A stretch of 64,000 nucleotides of DNA from Oreohelix idahoensis (GCA_024509875.1 JAMPIV010000584.1:1697159-1761158); one strand, 5' to 3'; positions 44,784 through 59,492 are shown, counted from the stretch's first letter. The notes: a model not told the origin generated them from the sequence alone. Numbers and translations are program-made.

Positions 44784-45166
44784 ACAAGTGCTAGTGATAA
44801 AGTTTTATTACATTTTTGGTAATATATGCACAGTAATTACATATAATACGAATGCAGACTAAAGTCAAAATGCCACTGATAGCACCTAACTCTAGGATTG
44901 TACATAACAATTGCCCTACTAATATGGTCATTCTTAGTTATCTCAAAAACTAGAGCTGATAGAAAAAATCTGATTACATTTTTGGAATCAGCAACCCAAA
45001 ATTACCCAAGAACAGCTATAAAATTTAAGGCACCAAAATGTGTGTATACCAGTGTAATCTAACAAACCAATGTAGCGCCAGTAGGATCGTGAGTAAAATA
45101 CGAAGAAAGGAAACAAAGCGTGATGTACGAAGAAGGAGAGGTAGCATCACAATTTAAAGCAATTGC

Positions 45167-45283
45167 AAACATTGACGTACTGTGGAATGTACTGGAAACT
45201 ACGTCATCCAACAATGACATACTGTGGAATGTACTGGAAAGTACGTCATCCAACAATGACATACTGTGGAATGTACTGGAAAC
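45167..45283. repeat. 42-bp tandem repeat
   Basis: About 2.8 copies of a 42-bp unit (core catactgtggaatgtactgg followed by aaagtacgtcatc). Confidence 0.85.
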
Positions 45284-45285
45284 CT

Positions 45286-47355
45286 TTCCAGGGTCATAAA
45301 TTGTGAATTAACAGATTGAAAAACGACAAGAGACAAAGACATAACAAAGCTGGTAATAACAAACTAAAGGAAAATAATTATTGACAATGAGAGCGATAAC
45401 CCCACGCACAACAAGTTAGCAATAATCTGATTATTTTGTCAGAGATCACAATGAACTAAAAGGGATAAAATAAACAAGTGTTTGACAATAGAAACATCAA
45501 CAGTTGATGTTGACCAATTAGAGAATGACACTGCAGTAGATGAATCATCAAGGTTAAGACTGTTGGCATGTGGCATCAAACGTAAGGCTAGCAGAGATGG
45601 ACGAATGATAGGATGCATCCGTCGTGTATTTAACCTGCGAGCTACAGGAACAATTAGCATTCACACTCTTCGACATATACTGAGCACCTATGGGTTTGCC
45701 CGGAGTGCAATGATGTCGATTATGTTCAACTATAATGTCGCAATTTGACAGTAAATTATAATTGTCCAATCCGTCCCAGCCCCTCTCCTGGCATTTCTCT
45801 TTAAATTTTAAAACCCAGCCCTTATACCATTAGCTCTTTCTGTTCTAGTCGGCTAGGCGATCTTTCAGTGATGTAAATTCTTTAATCGTGGCGGTCGCCC
45901 CGTTTCTTGTTCGTTCGTCTGTGTCAGCAGACCGCCAACTGTAGGCGCGTTTTTCTTTTGATTTCGTGTACCGCCGTCATTAAAATTCCCTGCTCTGGTC
46001 GCTGGTCAGTGATCGTTAGCTTACAATAACATTGCATCATAAACATCTGCACGAAGTAGTCGGCGCTTCGCTAGTAAACAGGCTTCCGTACTTAGAGATC
46101 AATTTAAATGTTTACGTAGACAGGGAGGCGCGATCTTTTTGTAGATCAACAAGTGCAAAGGCACGCGATGGATGGCAGGTGGTAAGGTCAAGCGTCTGTG
46201 AACACACAATAAAGTCTGATCTTTTTAAACCTTAGATACACTTCGTCTACAAGGATACGCAGATCAGCAAATTTAGAGCATTGAGGCAAAAGATACGACC
46301 CGTAGTAAAAACCCAGTAGTAGTTCACTACTCATCTATTCAGCATATGTCAGAGCTTAGTGGTATCCAATATCTCATTTTACGCCGGGTGCTAGCCCATA
46401 CAAAATCAGGTGCTATATGGTTTCTCGGAACATACATAACTCCACACAGACAGAATAATAGTCTCAGTACTTAGCAGTCCCCGCTTGTGATTCTAACTTG
46501 CATAACGGTCAGTCTTGTAGCGGCTCAGGAGAGCTGTCTTGCCTTAAGGTAAACGTGTGTTTTCTCGGCTCACGTATAAAGCACCGACCTGTGTATTATT
46601 AACATACCTCCGACGATTAAGAATAGGCGTTAACCCTGTGTACAGTTTGTCCAGGACTGACTTTGTGCTGTATAAACATTTTTTCTATTGTGTATTATTC
46701 CCAAATTGTGCTCTGAATGTATGAAAATTAGTAGGTGTTACATTTCTTGTGATTAATATTGATGTTGTGTGACATTGAATTTGGTGTATATCTACACTCC
46801 ACAGTTATTTTTAAAAATTTTCTGTAATAAATGTAATCATATGGTTAATGCGCTTGTTCAAGACCTTCTTCCACATCAATTATTAAGTAACTTTGTAAGC
46901 TCTTACTATTTCTCTGTCTACTAGTGAGGAAGAAGAGAAAGCGGGTGAATCTTAAGAATACGTAAGTGAATTGAGGGGCTTGGAAAGAGAGATAGCTGTA
47001 ATAGATCTTCTTCCATGATGTCAAAAGATTCTCCCTAATTTCGCACATTATCTGTGCTTTCTCAATGATTCTTGCAGTTCACTCAAACTGTCTTACTCAA
47101 CAAATTACTTTTAAATCCCAACTCACGACAAATAACAACAATAACAATAAACAGACAACGAGATCACCACGTGAATCCAGCAAGCTAATAAATTGACCTT
47201 TGAGTTCCCCCAATTATCAAGGATTCAAAAAAGTAAATGAATACCAATTATACAGCTCAGTCCGAACATCCGATGATAATTCGATCCTTTAAACTTATTG
47301 TATGTTGAAATTATCGTTAGCTGAAGCCAATAATACCATTATTTCCTGTCATTTG
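45286..47355. other. No gene seen
   Basis: No supported gene. The 88-codon frame at 45482-45748 has no recognisable domain. Confidence 0.45.
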
Positions 47356-47363
47356 CTCCAAAC

Positions 47364-49344
47364 CAGTATTTCCCAAACTTTTTTGGGTCACCCCCCCCCC
47401 CCTGGCTCATAGGGCATGTCCCCAGCGCACCCCTGCATTTCCCCACATTACATAAAAAAATGTAAAGAGTGAAAAATAAGAGCAACTGTTAATACAGTAA
47501 CAACTAATTGCTCAGTTTATCCTAAGTATGTTGCACAATGTATTTTCAACATTCTCAGCCATTTCATCAATTCTTCTTTGAACAAAGGTACTGCTGAGCG
47601 GAATTGCTTTAATTATTTGTTCAGGTGACTCATGCATAACTGTACTCACAAACTCCCTTATAGCTGACAAAATCAAATTTTCTGCGATTGTATGAGACTT
47701 TCCAGATTTAGCTATCAGCAATGAAATTTTGTATGAAGCTCGCAAACCATCACAGCCTTGTTGTGAAGTGTTGACAAACATGTCACGGACTGTTTTACGT
47801 TTCTGAAAGTTTTCACGAAGTGACTGAAAATATGTCAAACTTTTATCTGGGTGAATTTTTTTCAAATGTTCAAGTAGTCTGGACGGTTTCATTGCCTCAT
47901 TTGAAAAGGCCCTCTCACATAATAGACACATTGGCAGTTGTTGGTTATTTATTGCTGGAATAAATCCATATTTCAGATATTCCACGCTGTATTGTCTGCA
48001 CTTCTTTTTGGTTTGTTCTGCTTTTGCCATATTTGTTCTGAATTCTGGAACAAAAAATTGATTTTACAATGTTGCAGATAGAAAAATGTTCGTCGAGTAA
48101 ACAACAAAGCTGATTTAAAGTTGGCTTTACAAAAATGTTGACACAGATGTTCTTACCAGTTTACTCTTCTATTTTATAAAGTTTCTTAACCACAGCCATA
48201 AATAAATTAGAAAAATACAACAATTAGAAAACAAAACACACAATTAGCAACAGCCACACCAACACTGAAGTAACCCAATAATCATTTCATAAAGTATAAT
48301 AATAGTTATTTAATACGAACAAAATATAAAATAACGCACTATATTGATAGGTCTTCAGATTAAAAAATTGAGAGACAGTAGGCTAACTACAAAGTGTGTG
48401 GATCCCGGTAACAAATTAAAAGGATGGAATTTAATGGACTGAACAGAAATATTCAATATACGGCAAATCTGTATCAAAATTTATCTGCTTAATTAATAAT
48501 TAATGTTAGTAAAACTGATGCTAGCTCTGTGCAAACAAACAAAAAATATAAGTAAGAAAACTTACCTTATCGACAGGATCAAATTGGTTGATACCCGGAA
48601 CACGCTTATTTGAAACCACTGTTCCCAAGAAAAGCTGAGAAAGTTTGTTGGTTTTGCTCATAGCCAGCGCAAAGTTGAAATAGACGGGAAACGTACATCG
48701 CGCCAGTCGATTTATGAAAGTCTGAATGTAAGGTAGGAAAGCCGGTTCAGAGGATCAAAGACTGATTTATAATGCCAAGTACCGTTAAAAACTTTCTCCC
48801 TTGAACCTTTTCTCTTATTTATTACCAATCTGCAAATATCTAGTTACCACTAGCCCCCGCAAATACTGAGACAATAAATTCCGCAACAAAGCAAAGTTGG
48901 TACTTTCTGAATCACCGGCAGGTATCTAATTTCGTCCGTGCCATCGGCACGGATCATGTCTCTTCCTTAAGGAGTTAACGAATGGACAATAGGTGTTTGG
49001 TTAACCCCCTTTCCTAGCAGTTCCCGATTACCGTTTATGATCAGCGATGGTTACCTGAGCTCAGAATGACACGCATAGACGAAGCTATGCCCTGCTTAAT
49101 GATCCTAGTAATACAACCATCCACATCGTCCCCGCTTCACTGATGCTGTCTCTCAAATCCACAATTCCTTTCTTCCCCGCACGTACTGAATTTAGCTTGT
49201 CAAATCCTGAACCCCCCTTACTACTAAACGCCCACTGTTTACTACTGAACGCCCCCCTCTGGACCATTTTTTCCGTATCGCCCCCTTGGACCCTCCAAAG
49301 CCCCCAGGGGGGGGGGGCGGTACCGCCCACTTTGGGAACCACTG
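47364..49344 (-). mobile_element. hAT element, transposase mostly deleted
   Basis: A 1981-bp element with hAT-type ends cagtatttcccaaac (left, 47364) and, reading inward from the right, cagtggttcccaaa (49344). It is flanked by a perfect 8-bp duplication CTCCAAAC (47356-47363, 49345-49352). Long C/G runs lie just inside both ends. It encodes only an N-terminal transposase fragment, so it would need a helper. Confidence 0.95.
47512..48030 (-). CDS. hAT transposase N-terminal fragment (BED-finger/SCAND3-ZBED type)
   Basis: A 172-codon frame starting MAKAEQTKKKCRQYS. A BED-type zinc finger is visible at ~30-70: MCLLCERAFSNEAMKPSRLLEHLKKIHPD (C-x2-C...H-x4-H). It is followed by the region DGLRASYKISLLIAKSGKSHTIAENLI and IKAIPLSSTFVQRRIDEMA, typical of the SCAND3/ZBED5/FAM200-like hAT (Buster-type) lineage. 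Full-length proteins run to 550-700 residues, and here the catalytic core and dimerisation domain are absent. It could still bind element ends, but cannot transpose. The frame ends within 150 bp of the element's left terminus. Confidence 0.85.
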   Translation of the reverse strand: MAKAEQTKKKCRQYSVEYLKYGFIPAINNQQLPMCLLCERAFSNEAMKPSRLLEHLKKIHPDKSLTYFQSLRENFQKRKTVRDMFVNTSQQGCDGLRASYKISLLIAKSGKSHTIAENLILSAIREFVSTVMHESPEQIIKAIPLSSTFVQRRIDEMAENVENTLCNILRIN

Positions 49345-49489
49345 CTCCAAACCCTTGACCCCAGCAACACATAAAATATATTTTATATAGCAGCTGTCGG
49401 TAACCCAGAAGCTGTCGTGATCTACTTGAGATTCACCGAGTCCCTCTAAAGATCTACCCTGATAAAATCATGTCTGTTTTCAGGTTTCA

Positions 49490-50340
49490 GAGTATTACTT
49501 ACTTACTTAGTCGATCCCTTTATACCGTGAGTTGTAGAGGTTTGGGAGAGAGACCGCCAGACTATCCTATCGGCTGTCTTCCTCCTGGCCTGATTCCATT
49601 CTAGTCCTCGGTCCTTCAAAGATTGTCTAATGTTGTCCTCCCAGCGGACTCTGGGTCTTCATGGGGGTCCGGATCCCTGGCACTTTGTTTCCCATGCTTG
49701 TCGTGGTAGCCGATCTTCTCCCATTCTGCAGACATGGCCAAACCATCTTAGTTGGGACTGTTCTACTTGGGTCTGCAGGGGGTGGGATTTTAGGCCTTGA
49801 CGTATTGTCTGGTTGCGGACCATGTCTCTTCTTGCTACTTCAACCACCTTCCTCAGATACCTCATTTCTGAGGTTTTGATCTGGCTTTTGTGGGTTGTAG
49901 TCATTGCCCATGACTCGCATCCATATGTCAAGACTGGGACATAGGTGGAGCAGTATACAGCCATCTTCGTTTTCTTACTAACCTCTCCCTTGCTGAGGAA
50001 TCCTCGATTTATGGCCTGAAAAAGTCTCCCAGCTGCTGCTTTTCGAGTGGCCAACTCTTTTTTGGTGCCTCCTTTTCGGTCTATAATAGCTCCGAGGTAT
50101 TTAAAGTGGTCGACCTGCTCCAGGACCTGTTCTCCCAGCTTAATCTGATGTCTTCTTTCTTCTCGTGATATCACCATGGATTTTGTTTTAGAGCTGCTTA
50201 TGACCATCCCTCTCTTCTCCAGCTCTTCCTTCCAGACTTGCAGTTTGGATTGGAGATGTGCCTCTGATTTTTCAGAGTATTTAGAATTTGAAATAAGTGC
50301 AGCCTTGTTGTAACTTGTGTCAGACGATCTGCTTCCTTTA
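49490..50340 (-). pseudogene. LINE 3' fragment (RT C-terminal region)
   Basis: The minus-strand frame 50207-49659, with open continuation to ~50330, reads the RT thumb/C-terminal part of a non-LTR retrotransposon. Segments are AHLQSKLQVWKEELEKRG; FKYLGAIIDRKGG; VLTYGCESWAM; and MRYLRKVVEVARRD...IRQGL. These are typical of the endonuclease-RT proteins often labelled craniofacial-development-protein-2-like. The 3' end carries a (TAAG)n-like tail (minus strand, ~49490-49508). It is 5'-truncated and a different family from the LINE at 52155-55190. Confidence 0.8.
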
Positions 50341-52066
<1,726 letters not shown>

Positions 52067-52179
52067 AAAAGGAATAAACGTAATTTAACTTCGGAAAAAG
52101 TCAACAGTAATTAATACCATTTTGTGGCATCTAACACTACAATCTGATGATAAGATATCTTCTTCTTCTTCGTTCGCCT

Positions 52180-53742
52180 TCAGACTTCCACATTTATGAC
52201 TCTAATAAAGGCAGTAGTCAACCCAAGGCTCCCAACATCTCCAAACAGTTTTTCGTTGACAGAAGTGGGTTGTTGCCATATGCTACTCCGTTCATTACTG
52301 TAGGTTGGGCAGTATTGCAGCAGGTGTTCGACCGTCATTGGGCTGGTACCGCAGGTGCAGAGATCTGTTGCACCAATTTTGTATTTGTGGTACATATGGT
52401 ATCTCAATCTGTTGTGACCAGTGCGTAGCCGAAAAATGATGACCTGTTCTTTTCTAGATAGTTGATGATATGCATCATTTTTCAAATGTCCCGGGTGCTC
52501 TCTTTCCCATTTGGACTTGAATGTAGCCTTTATAGTAGTCTTTCCCGTTGCGTAAGTTGTCTCTATATCATTTTGTTGTAAGGCACCGCCTTCCTTAGCA
52601 AGTCTATCTGCCTCCTCATTTCCTGGTATGTTGCAATGGGCTGGTATCCACTGGATAGTGCACTTCTTGAAGCATTCGGCCAGTCTTTCAAGGGAGATTA
52701 TCAGATCTTTCAATCCTTTAGTTTGGTGGCTCTTCAGCGCTGATATTATTGAGAGGGCATCTGAAAAGATTACTATCTGTTTTTCTGCCTGTGCTTTGCA
52801 TTCAATAAGAGTTTCAGCTGCCTGTTTCAGGGCTTCTGCTTCAGCACAGAAGTTATTGCAGTATTTTCCAGTGGCAATTGCCATAGAGTGAATTCTATTC
52901 TTTAATTTTATGAGGATGCCGACACCCCCATTTTAAACTGCATTTGTTGCCGAACCATCAGTATATGCATGTGTCCAAAGCTTTGCTGGAAATGTTTGGT
53001 CAATATACTTGGTTGCTATACACTTTCTTTGTGTTTCTGTCTGTGTTCCCTTACCTTCAATGCCTGGAATATCAGATTTTAACTTAGGAAAGCATCTTAT
53101 TTTCCACAGTGGGATAGTTGAGCTTGTTGGGATTTTCTTTGCAACTGAGCTTGCTAGTATGGTATTATTGTTAATTTTTTCTTTTGCTTGGGCGACAAAG
53201 TTAGTTCGCTTGAGCCTACCTCTTCCTAGCCTATTCATTCTTTGGTACATGGGGTGTCCTTCGAGCCTCTTAAATTTTTCAGCTTGTTTTAAGACTCTGC
53301 TGTCACGTCTATCCTCCATTGACTGTAGCCCTGTGATGTTTTCCATATGGTTGATTTGTGTAGACTTTAGGGCCCCTGTTATAATACGTGCTGCTTGGTT
53401 TTGGAGTCTGTTTACTCTGTCAAAATTTGATTTTGCTGCCATCGACCAAGCTGTGATGCCATATTCCATAGCAGGTCTGACTCTGCCTGTGTACAGCTTT
53501 TTGAGGATATTCTCATCAGCACCCCATGTGGTACCTGCTAACTTTTTCATGATGGCCATGCGAAGTTTTGCCCTTAGCTGTATTTTGTTAATCTGTGATT
53601 TCCATGTCATTCGGCGGTCTAGTGTGATTCCTAAGTATGTTGGTGTTTCATCTTCTCGTACTGCCTGCCCATTTAGTTGCAGCTTTGCTTGCTGTGGTTT
53701 ATTTGACAAGGTAAAAATAGTGTGTGTAGTTTTTTTGTTCAT
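52180..53742 (-). pseudogene. LINE RT C-terminus and RNase H, one in-frame stop
   Basis: The frame 53742-52933 continues RT after the frameshift (YLGITLDRRMTW; RVRPAMEYGITAW; LQNQAARIITGAL) and enters RNase H at YTDGSATNAV. A TAA at 52933-52935 interrupts. The same frame then continues to 52180 with EAEAL, FSDALSII, IQWIPAHCNIPGNEEADRLAKEG, and a terminal C-x-C...H...C motif (LCTCGTSPMTVEHLLQYC). The four RNase HI acidic residues (D, E, D, D) are all present. One homopolymer indel and one stop are the only defects, so inactivation looks recent. Confidence 0.9.
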
Positions 53743-55183
53743 TTATTTTGAGCAACCACTTTTTGGACCAACTTTCAAGGGCTAGCAGTGAATCCTGCAT
53801 GCGCACTCTTGCTGTGGTGATGTATTGTTCTGAAGTCCACATGGCCAGGTCATCAGCGTAGAGGGAGTTGTGGACATTCTTGTGGATGTTTTCTGTTATA
53901 TCATTTATATATATGAGGAAGAGTGTTGGGGAAAGGACCCCACCCTGTGGAACTCCATGTTCCATTGTAGTCTTTTTGCTTAACTGTCCGTGCACCTGCA
54001 CTCTAGCTGTTCTGTTTGTTAGATAGTTGCTGATCCAGTTATACATTCTTCCACAGACTCCATATTTAAGCATTTTAACTCTTAGCCCATCTTTCCAAAC
54101 TTTATCAAATGCTTTCTCCATATCTATACAGACTGCTAAAGTGTGCTTTCTTTCTTGGAAAGCATCTTCGATTTCCTGTGCAATGTAGGTGACTTGGTCC
54201 TCTGTAGACCTATGTTGCCTGAAGCCTGCCTGTTGGTGCAGTAAAATTTGTTTTTCTTCGAGGTGCCAGCTTAATCTGGTATTGATCATTCTCTCCATAA
54301 GCTTTCCCGTGCAGCTTAGAAGGCTGATGGGTCTGTAGCTGTTGGGGTCCATTCGGTCTTTGTCCTTTTCGGGGATTGGAACTAGTACTGCTTCTTTCCA
54401 GGCTTGTGGTACTATTCCACGCTTCCAGCTATAGTTCATAATCTTGAGGAGTACTTTCTTGGCCTTAGGCCCTAGCTCTTTAAGCATGTCATTTGTTACC
54501 CTGTCTTTTCCAGGTGACTTTCTTTGCTTAAGGGATACGATGGCTGCCTCTAGCTCTCTCATGGTTAGGTTTGTTGTCATATGCTCTTCTGGAACAGTTG
54601 GTATATTTTGGTAAATTTCTTGCTCTTTGGAAATTTCCTGTTTTCTGTCCAGTGGAACATTTATCTGGCTCTCAAGTGAGAATTTTTGAGCAAAAACATT
54701 AGCTGCCTCTTTCTTTGTGAGTATTTTCTCATTTTGTTGTAGGGCTATTTCCTTATTTTTGCATTCCTCATCATTTAAGACTTTGGCGAGCCTCCATAAT
54801 TTTCTTCCATCTTTGTCGAGGTTAAGACTTTCTGTTGTTTTGATCCAACTATTTTTGGCTGAACAGTTTAACGTTTTCCTGTATTTTGCAGAGATAGCTT
54901 TGTAGGCGATGTTTGCCTCAACTGTTTTGACCTTTTCCGCTACATCTCTGGCCTCTGTTACCTGTTCTTCCAGTTCATTGAGTTCTTCTGTCCAGTACGG
55001 CTTATAATCTTTCCTCGCCCCTCTTGGTATTGATTCTAGGGCAGCTTTCAGAACTGCTTTGTTAAATCCGTCAGCTATTTCTCCAATTCTTTTGTTTTGG
55101 GTGTTTATAGAACCACAGTATTCATCTGTCAGTGCTGAGAACTTGTTCCAGTTGGCCTTTTTGTAGTTCCAGCGGGGTAACAT
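53699..55183 (-). CDS. LINE reverse transcriptase
   Basis: A 494-codon frame. The RT domain covers ~190-450. Motifs visible are SPGKDRVTNDMLK (~215), NSYRPISLLSCTGKLMERM (~275), QQAGFRQHRSTEDQ, CIDMEKAFDKVWKDGLRVKML (motif A, catalytic D), HGVPQGGVLSPTLFLIYIND (motif B), and LYADDLAMW (motif C, YADD). It would copy the LINE RNA at the target site. The N-terminus lacks the endonuclease domain because of 5' truncation. The frame is lost at an A7 run near 53730 (minus strand gaacaaaaaaactac), after KINEQK. The continuation is in the next frame (53742-52933). Confidence 0.92.
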   Translation of the reverse strand: MLPRWNYKKANWNKFSALTDEYCGSINTQNKRIGEIADGFNKAVLKAALESIPRGARKDYKPYWTEELNELEEQVTEARDVAEKVKTVEANIAYKAISAKYRKTLNCSAKNSWIKTTESLNLDKDGRKLWRLAKVLNDEECKNKEIALQQNEKILTKKEAANVFAQKFSLESQINVPLDRKQEISKEQEIYQNIPTVPEEHMTTNLTMRELEAAIVSLKQRKSPGKDRVTNDMLKELGPKAKKVLLKIMNYSWKRGIVPQAWKEAVLVPIPEKDKDRMDPNSYRPISLLSCTGKLMERMINTRLSWHLEEKQILLHQQAGFRQHRSTEDQVTYIAQEIEDAFQERKHTLAVCIDMEKAFDKVWKDGLRVKMLKYGVCGRMYNWISNYLTNRTARVQVHGQLSKKTTMEHGVPQGGVLSPTLFLIYINDITENIHKNVHNSLYADDLAMWTSEQYITTARVRMQDSLLALESWSKKWLLKINEQKNYTHYFYLVK

Positions 55184-55190
55184 ATAAGAT

Positions 55191-58100
55191 ATGAAACTGA
55201 CGCAGAATCAGTAAGTCCCACAAGATGCAGTAAAGTACAATAGAAAGGCATATAATAATTTACTGTTGTAACGGGAGAACATGCCAGTTCTCAAATATAT
55301 GCAGCGCCAGTGCATTCATGTTTGATTTACCACATTGCGTGTTTTATAGTTTGCAATAATGTCTGGTCTTGTGTGATATTGTCCCTGTTTTAATCCTAAG
55401 TAACTTTGCTAATTTTGACAGCAGCAAGTCTAATCTTGTGTGAAAGTGCCACGGCAATAACGTTATTAATCTTATGTGTTAGTAATTCATTTGTCGATGA
55501 TTTTTAAAATGTTCCAAGGAGACAGCTTATCTTTTTATTGTCTGTTCTTAGGTGACTGTAGTGTTTTTAGAACTCAGATAGAAACAGGTTATTGCACCTG
55601 ACCTGTTTATGACCATCTGCTTGTATCAGATAGTTAAAAGAGCCTCATTGTTCTGGCTCTTGCTGAGCATCCCGACAACAGTTAGATTGTTTTAAAAGGA
55701 CTATTTCGTTAACATAACTTTCACCAGAACAACTTATAACGATAAAACTAAACAACACTGTTTTTCAACGTCACAGCAAAGGTACGTAAAATGTTCAACA
55801 ACATAAGTATTCTTTTAATTATCTTTAATTCTGTAGATCTCCAAAAACCACTTGATCTGCTTCATACTGAAATGTTTACAATAGATAACAATAGGATGCA
55901 AATGTGGTTGTCTTCCTAGAGGCTGGCACGTTCTAAATTGTCAGTCATTATTATTACTTTCTATATACAGCCAGGGCTGGTGCTATCATTAGGCCAACTA
56001 GGCAGCCTCCTAGGGCGCAGACCTCAGAAGGGCGCAGTATTGACCTTTGAGGGTGTCATGGAATACGTTCGTTTCCTTATTTTGGTCTTCTCTTCACTCT
56101 GGAAGCATAAATATACCACTCCTTTTACGTGTTAAATTCATCCCATTTTCATTGTTTACATTTGCATCGTTCAAGGCTTTCTTATCATAACTTGTTCAAA
56201 TTTGCCACTTCTTAATTTTATCTGATCGCTTGACCTGTTTTGAAACTTTATTGACTTTTTGTTTGTTCAGAGCGGACTTAAGACATTGACTTTACGCTTA
56301 TCGCCAACTCCAGACGGAGTAAGAGTCTACACTGAGCGACATTCCTATTGTTAACCCAGGCTTTTTGTCTGGGAAATTACACAAACTATGTTGTTCACAG
56401 GTTCCAATATGAATGGACAGATGTTATTGGGAGATAAATTGTTAATTCGTGCATGACGTGTCGGAAGATGTCAATCTAGTTAAAGATTAAGACACGGACC
56501 CTAAGATAACAAATGCGATTTTGGAGCACGGAAAGCTACATAATCGCTTCCGCCCAGACCTTGTTGTGATAAATAATTACAAGCAATTGACTTCTTGAAA
56601 GATGTTATTAGTGGTAGATCTATGGAGTAGTGAATTGTAAATATGATAAATACCCACGGAAGTAGCAATACCTTATAAGGTTATGAAAACAATATTTTAT
56701 GTTGCCATGTCAAGTGTTCTACATGAGAACCCCTACCAATGTCAGACACCTGTATGATGGTTAGTTTGGTATGAACATGCTAAGATAGACTGCTCCTGAT
56801 TGGACCTCTCCTAACGTAGCAACGTATCGCGAAAATATTCGTTATAACCAAGCGACTTGTAAGACTATTTCATTTACTTATAACTTCGTCAAGGAGAGAT
56901 CACAGACAGCCAAAATAAGAGCTCGTAACCAGGACACCCTATAGGACTAGCCCAGGATTAGGAGTAGACGTCACAACTAGAGAGCTTAAAACTCCCATAA
57001 TAATAATGAAAACCCAAGCTTTATGTCCCTCCTCAAGTGGAAATAGTAGAAGGATTCAGTACACTGTAACTCCATCTATCTGAGGGATTACTGCATCTTT
57101 AACTAAATTACGGTAGTAAATTACGGCAGTAAATTTCCGACATTTTGTACATCAAATTGTGTATTACTTCGCCCGATATCGGGTAAGTTGTAATATGTAC
57201 ATTTTATCATTTCATATTTTGCATTTTGACATGTATAATTCGGTTGTAGATGTGTAGTAACATATGAGGCGGCAACATCATCACTGCAAATAACTTGACG
57301 TATGAACCATCACTGCAAGAGCTGGTGACTGCTTCGTGTAGGCCTCCACGCAAGGAACCAACAACAGTGGTGGCACAAGGATCCATAGAGAGCATGGAGT
57401 GAATTATGACATCATAGTGTTCATATGTATTATACAAGCATTTTAGTAAATTTCATTTATATATGGAAATATTTTGCAATAGTTGTCTTCCACTATCCAA
57501 GAGAACTTTCATCCGACTCACTGGGGTTAAAACGTAACACTCAGGGAGGGTATAATATTCTGAGAAATATGGAGTGGTGGATGGAAGAGGAAGTCGCCTG
57601 GTGCTCTTATCATAAGACCCACTACTTAGCAGAGACATTTGTCTCCTTTCAGACTGTGGTTCAAGTTACCAGCAGTGGCGAAACCAAAACATCAACTTTG
57701 TGGTACAAGTTGCCAGCAATCGACGCTAGACACCTTATAAGACGGGTCTTGAGGACGATTGGCTTGACAACCTAAGCAGATACCTCGGCCTTATGCAAGA
57801 GACGTGCTGGTGCCAAAAATATTTGACTATGGACAAGAAGTACAGTCCAAAGCACTGGCGGGAACCAACAGCGACTGAAGCAGACGCCAACTGACTCTAC
57901 ACAGGAAGCTAAGTAGCAAACAAGTGATATCAATGAACATTTCAGAAGTTTTCCACCTCAATATAAATCATCAGAGTATGATAAATATCATCGCTTCATT
58001 ATTCTCGACAACGTTATTTATTTTAAATCTTGGTAAACTCTAAGTGATTATTAGATCTGTGTATCTGTAACTTTAAAGCTATAGTTGAATTAATCACTAT

Positions 58101-58387
58101 TGAGTGAATTGTATGTCTGCAACCTTATGACTTATGTTGTTTAAATAGATAAACATAAAGAGTTATTAGATCAATATTTTACTGAAGTATTTCATTTGAG
58201 GGCTCAGACAATATGAGGAAATTTCTTTTCCTCACAAAAGGGACGAGAAGATAAAAAGTTCATGACAGCTTAGATGATCTGAGTTGTTATGCTAGATTTC
58301 TTAAAATTCCTGTGAGGCTCCCTGAAGTAGAAGTAAGATTCTTCTATTTATCTCTCTGCCAAAAGTAATCTTGAGCAAATGTTGATA
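55191..58387. other. No gene seen; repeat relics
   Basis: No supported gene. 55443-55520 resembles 59022-59090 (~75%), which suggests a hAT relic. At 55972-56040 the sequence cagggctggtgctatcatta, followed by ggccaactagg, looks like part of a dispersed repeat or hAT-type terminus. The 116-codon frame at 57425-57775 has no recognisable domain. Confidence 0.4.
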
Positions 58388-58735
58388 CATTTTCTTCTTC
58401 TTTTTCTACGTTCACCCTCAGATGTCAACTTGAATAAGTTCAAAGAAAGCAGTGGTCAACCTAAGGCTGATGATATCTCCGTAGATTTTCTCCAGGAATG
58501 GTACTGGTAGTGGCATATTTGTTTTCTCTGTTCCTCCTATGTTGGGCACATTTGAAGCAGATGTTCGACAGTCATTTTATCAGTGCCACAGTCACACTCA
58601 TCAGTAGTTCCTATCTTTATTTTGTTGAATAGATTGTATCTCAATCTGTTATGACCTGTGCGAAGTCTGAAGATTACAACTTGTTCACTTCTGCTGAGCT
58701 GGTAATACGGATCATTTTTGATACCTTTGAATTAT
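58388..58735 (-). mobile_element. LINE 3'-end fragment (second copy)
   Basis: Aligns along ~330 bp with 52160-52480, the RNase H C-terminus and 3' end of the LINE above. Shared blocks include gtggtcaaccyaaggct, gttcgacmgtcat and tatctcaatctgttrtgacc. Same orientation and same (GAA)n-type 3' end, with 5' truncation near 58735, as typical for LINE insertions. Confidence 0.85.
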
Positions 58736-59012
58736 ACTATAAGTTTGGCCAGTGTTTGACCACTATTCTGGAGCAGGACAGACAATCCCGTCTCAGAAGG
58801 TCACAGTTATTTACAAAAATATCACTAAATTTAACAAAGAAAAATAAAACAACATTTAAAAAGGATAAATAAAAAACAGAATATATAAATTTTTCATAAA
58901 ACGGTATAATTAATTATATTTCATAGCACTGTTGTGGTATTTATCCTAAAATAAAAAAAAAGAAATTGTCAGTTACATTTTTTTACCTTGGTTAAAAAAA
59001 AACTAATCTGTA

Positions 59013-59492
<480 letters not shown>

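Larger units (their letters stand above)
42667..45054 (+). mobile_element. Transposon B (same family as A and C)
   Basis: A 2388-bp element. The left end is cacagccctacaaaaaaa (42667) and the right end, read inward, is cactggtatacacacatttt (45054). The duplication TAA is at 42664-42666 and 45055-45057. A 20-bp subterminal inverted repeat (tatctcaaaaactagagctg and its complement) lies ~100-150 bp inside each end. The first 160 bp contain a later MITE insertion (42821-42901). It carries one frame on the plus strand. Confidence 0.88.
52155..55190 (-). mobile_element. 5'-truncated I-group-like LINE (RT + RNase H)
   Basis: A 3-kb non-LTR retrotransposon copy on the minus strand. It begins just downstream of where an endonuclease domain would end (PRWNYKKANW...), contains RT and an RNase H domain, and ends in a short (GAA)n-like tail (~52155-52170). 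A second 5'-truncated copy of the 3' end lies at 58388-58735, and a decayed RT piece at 40800-41073. RNase H after RT is a feature of the I/R1/Tad-type clades. Confidence 0.9.

Noticed and set aside
45482..45748. 88-codon frame with Cys and basic residues
   Set aside because: No recognisable family. It overlaps an opposite-strand frame of similar size, so coding is not supported.
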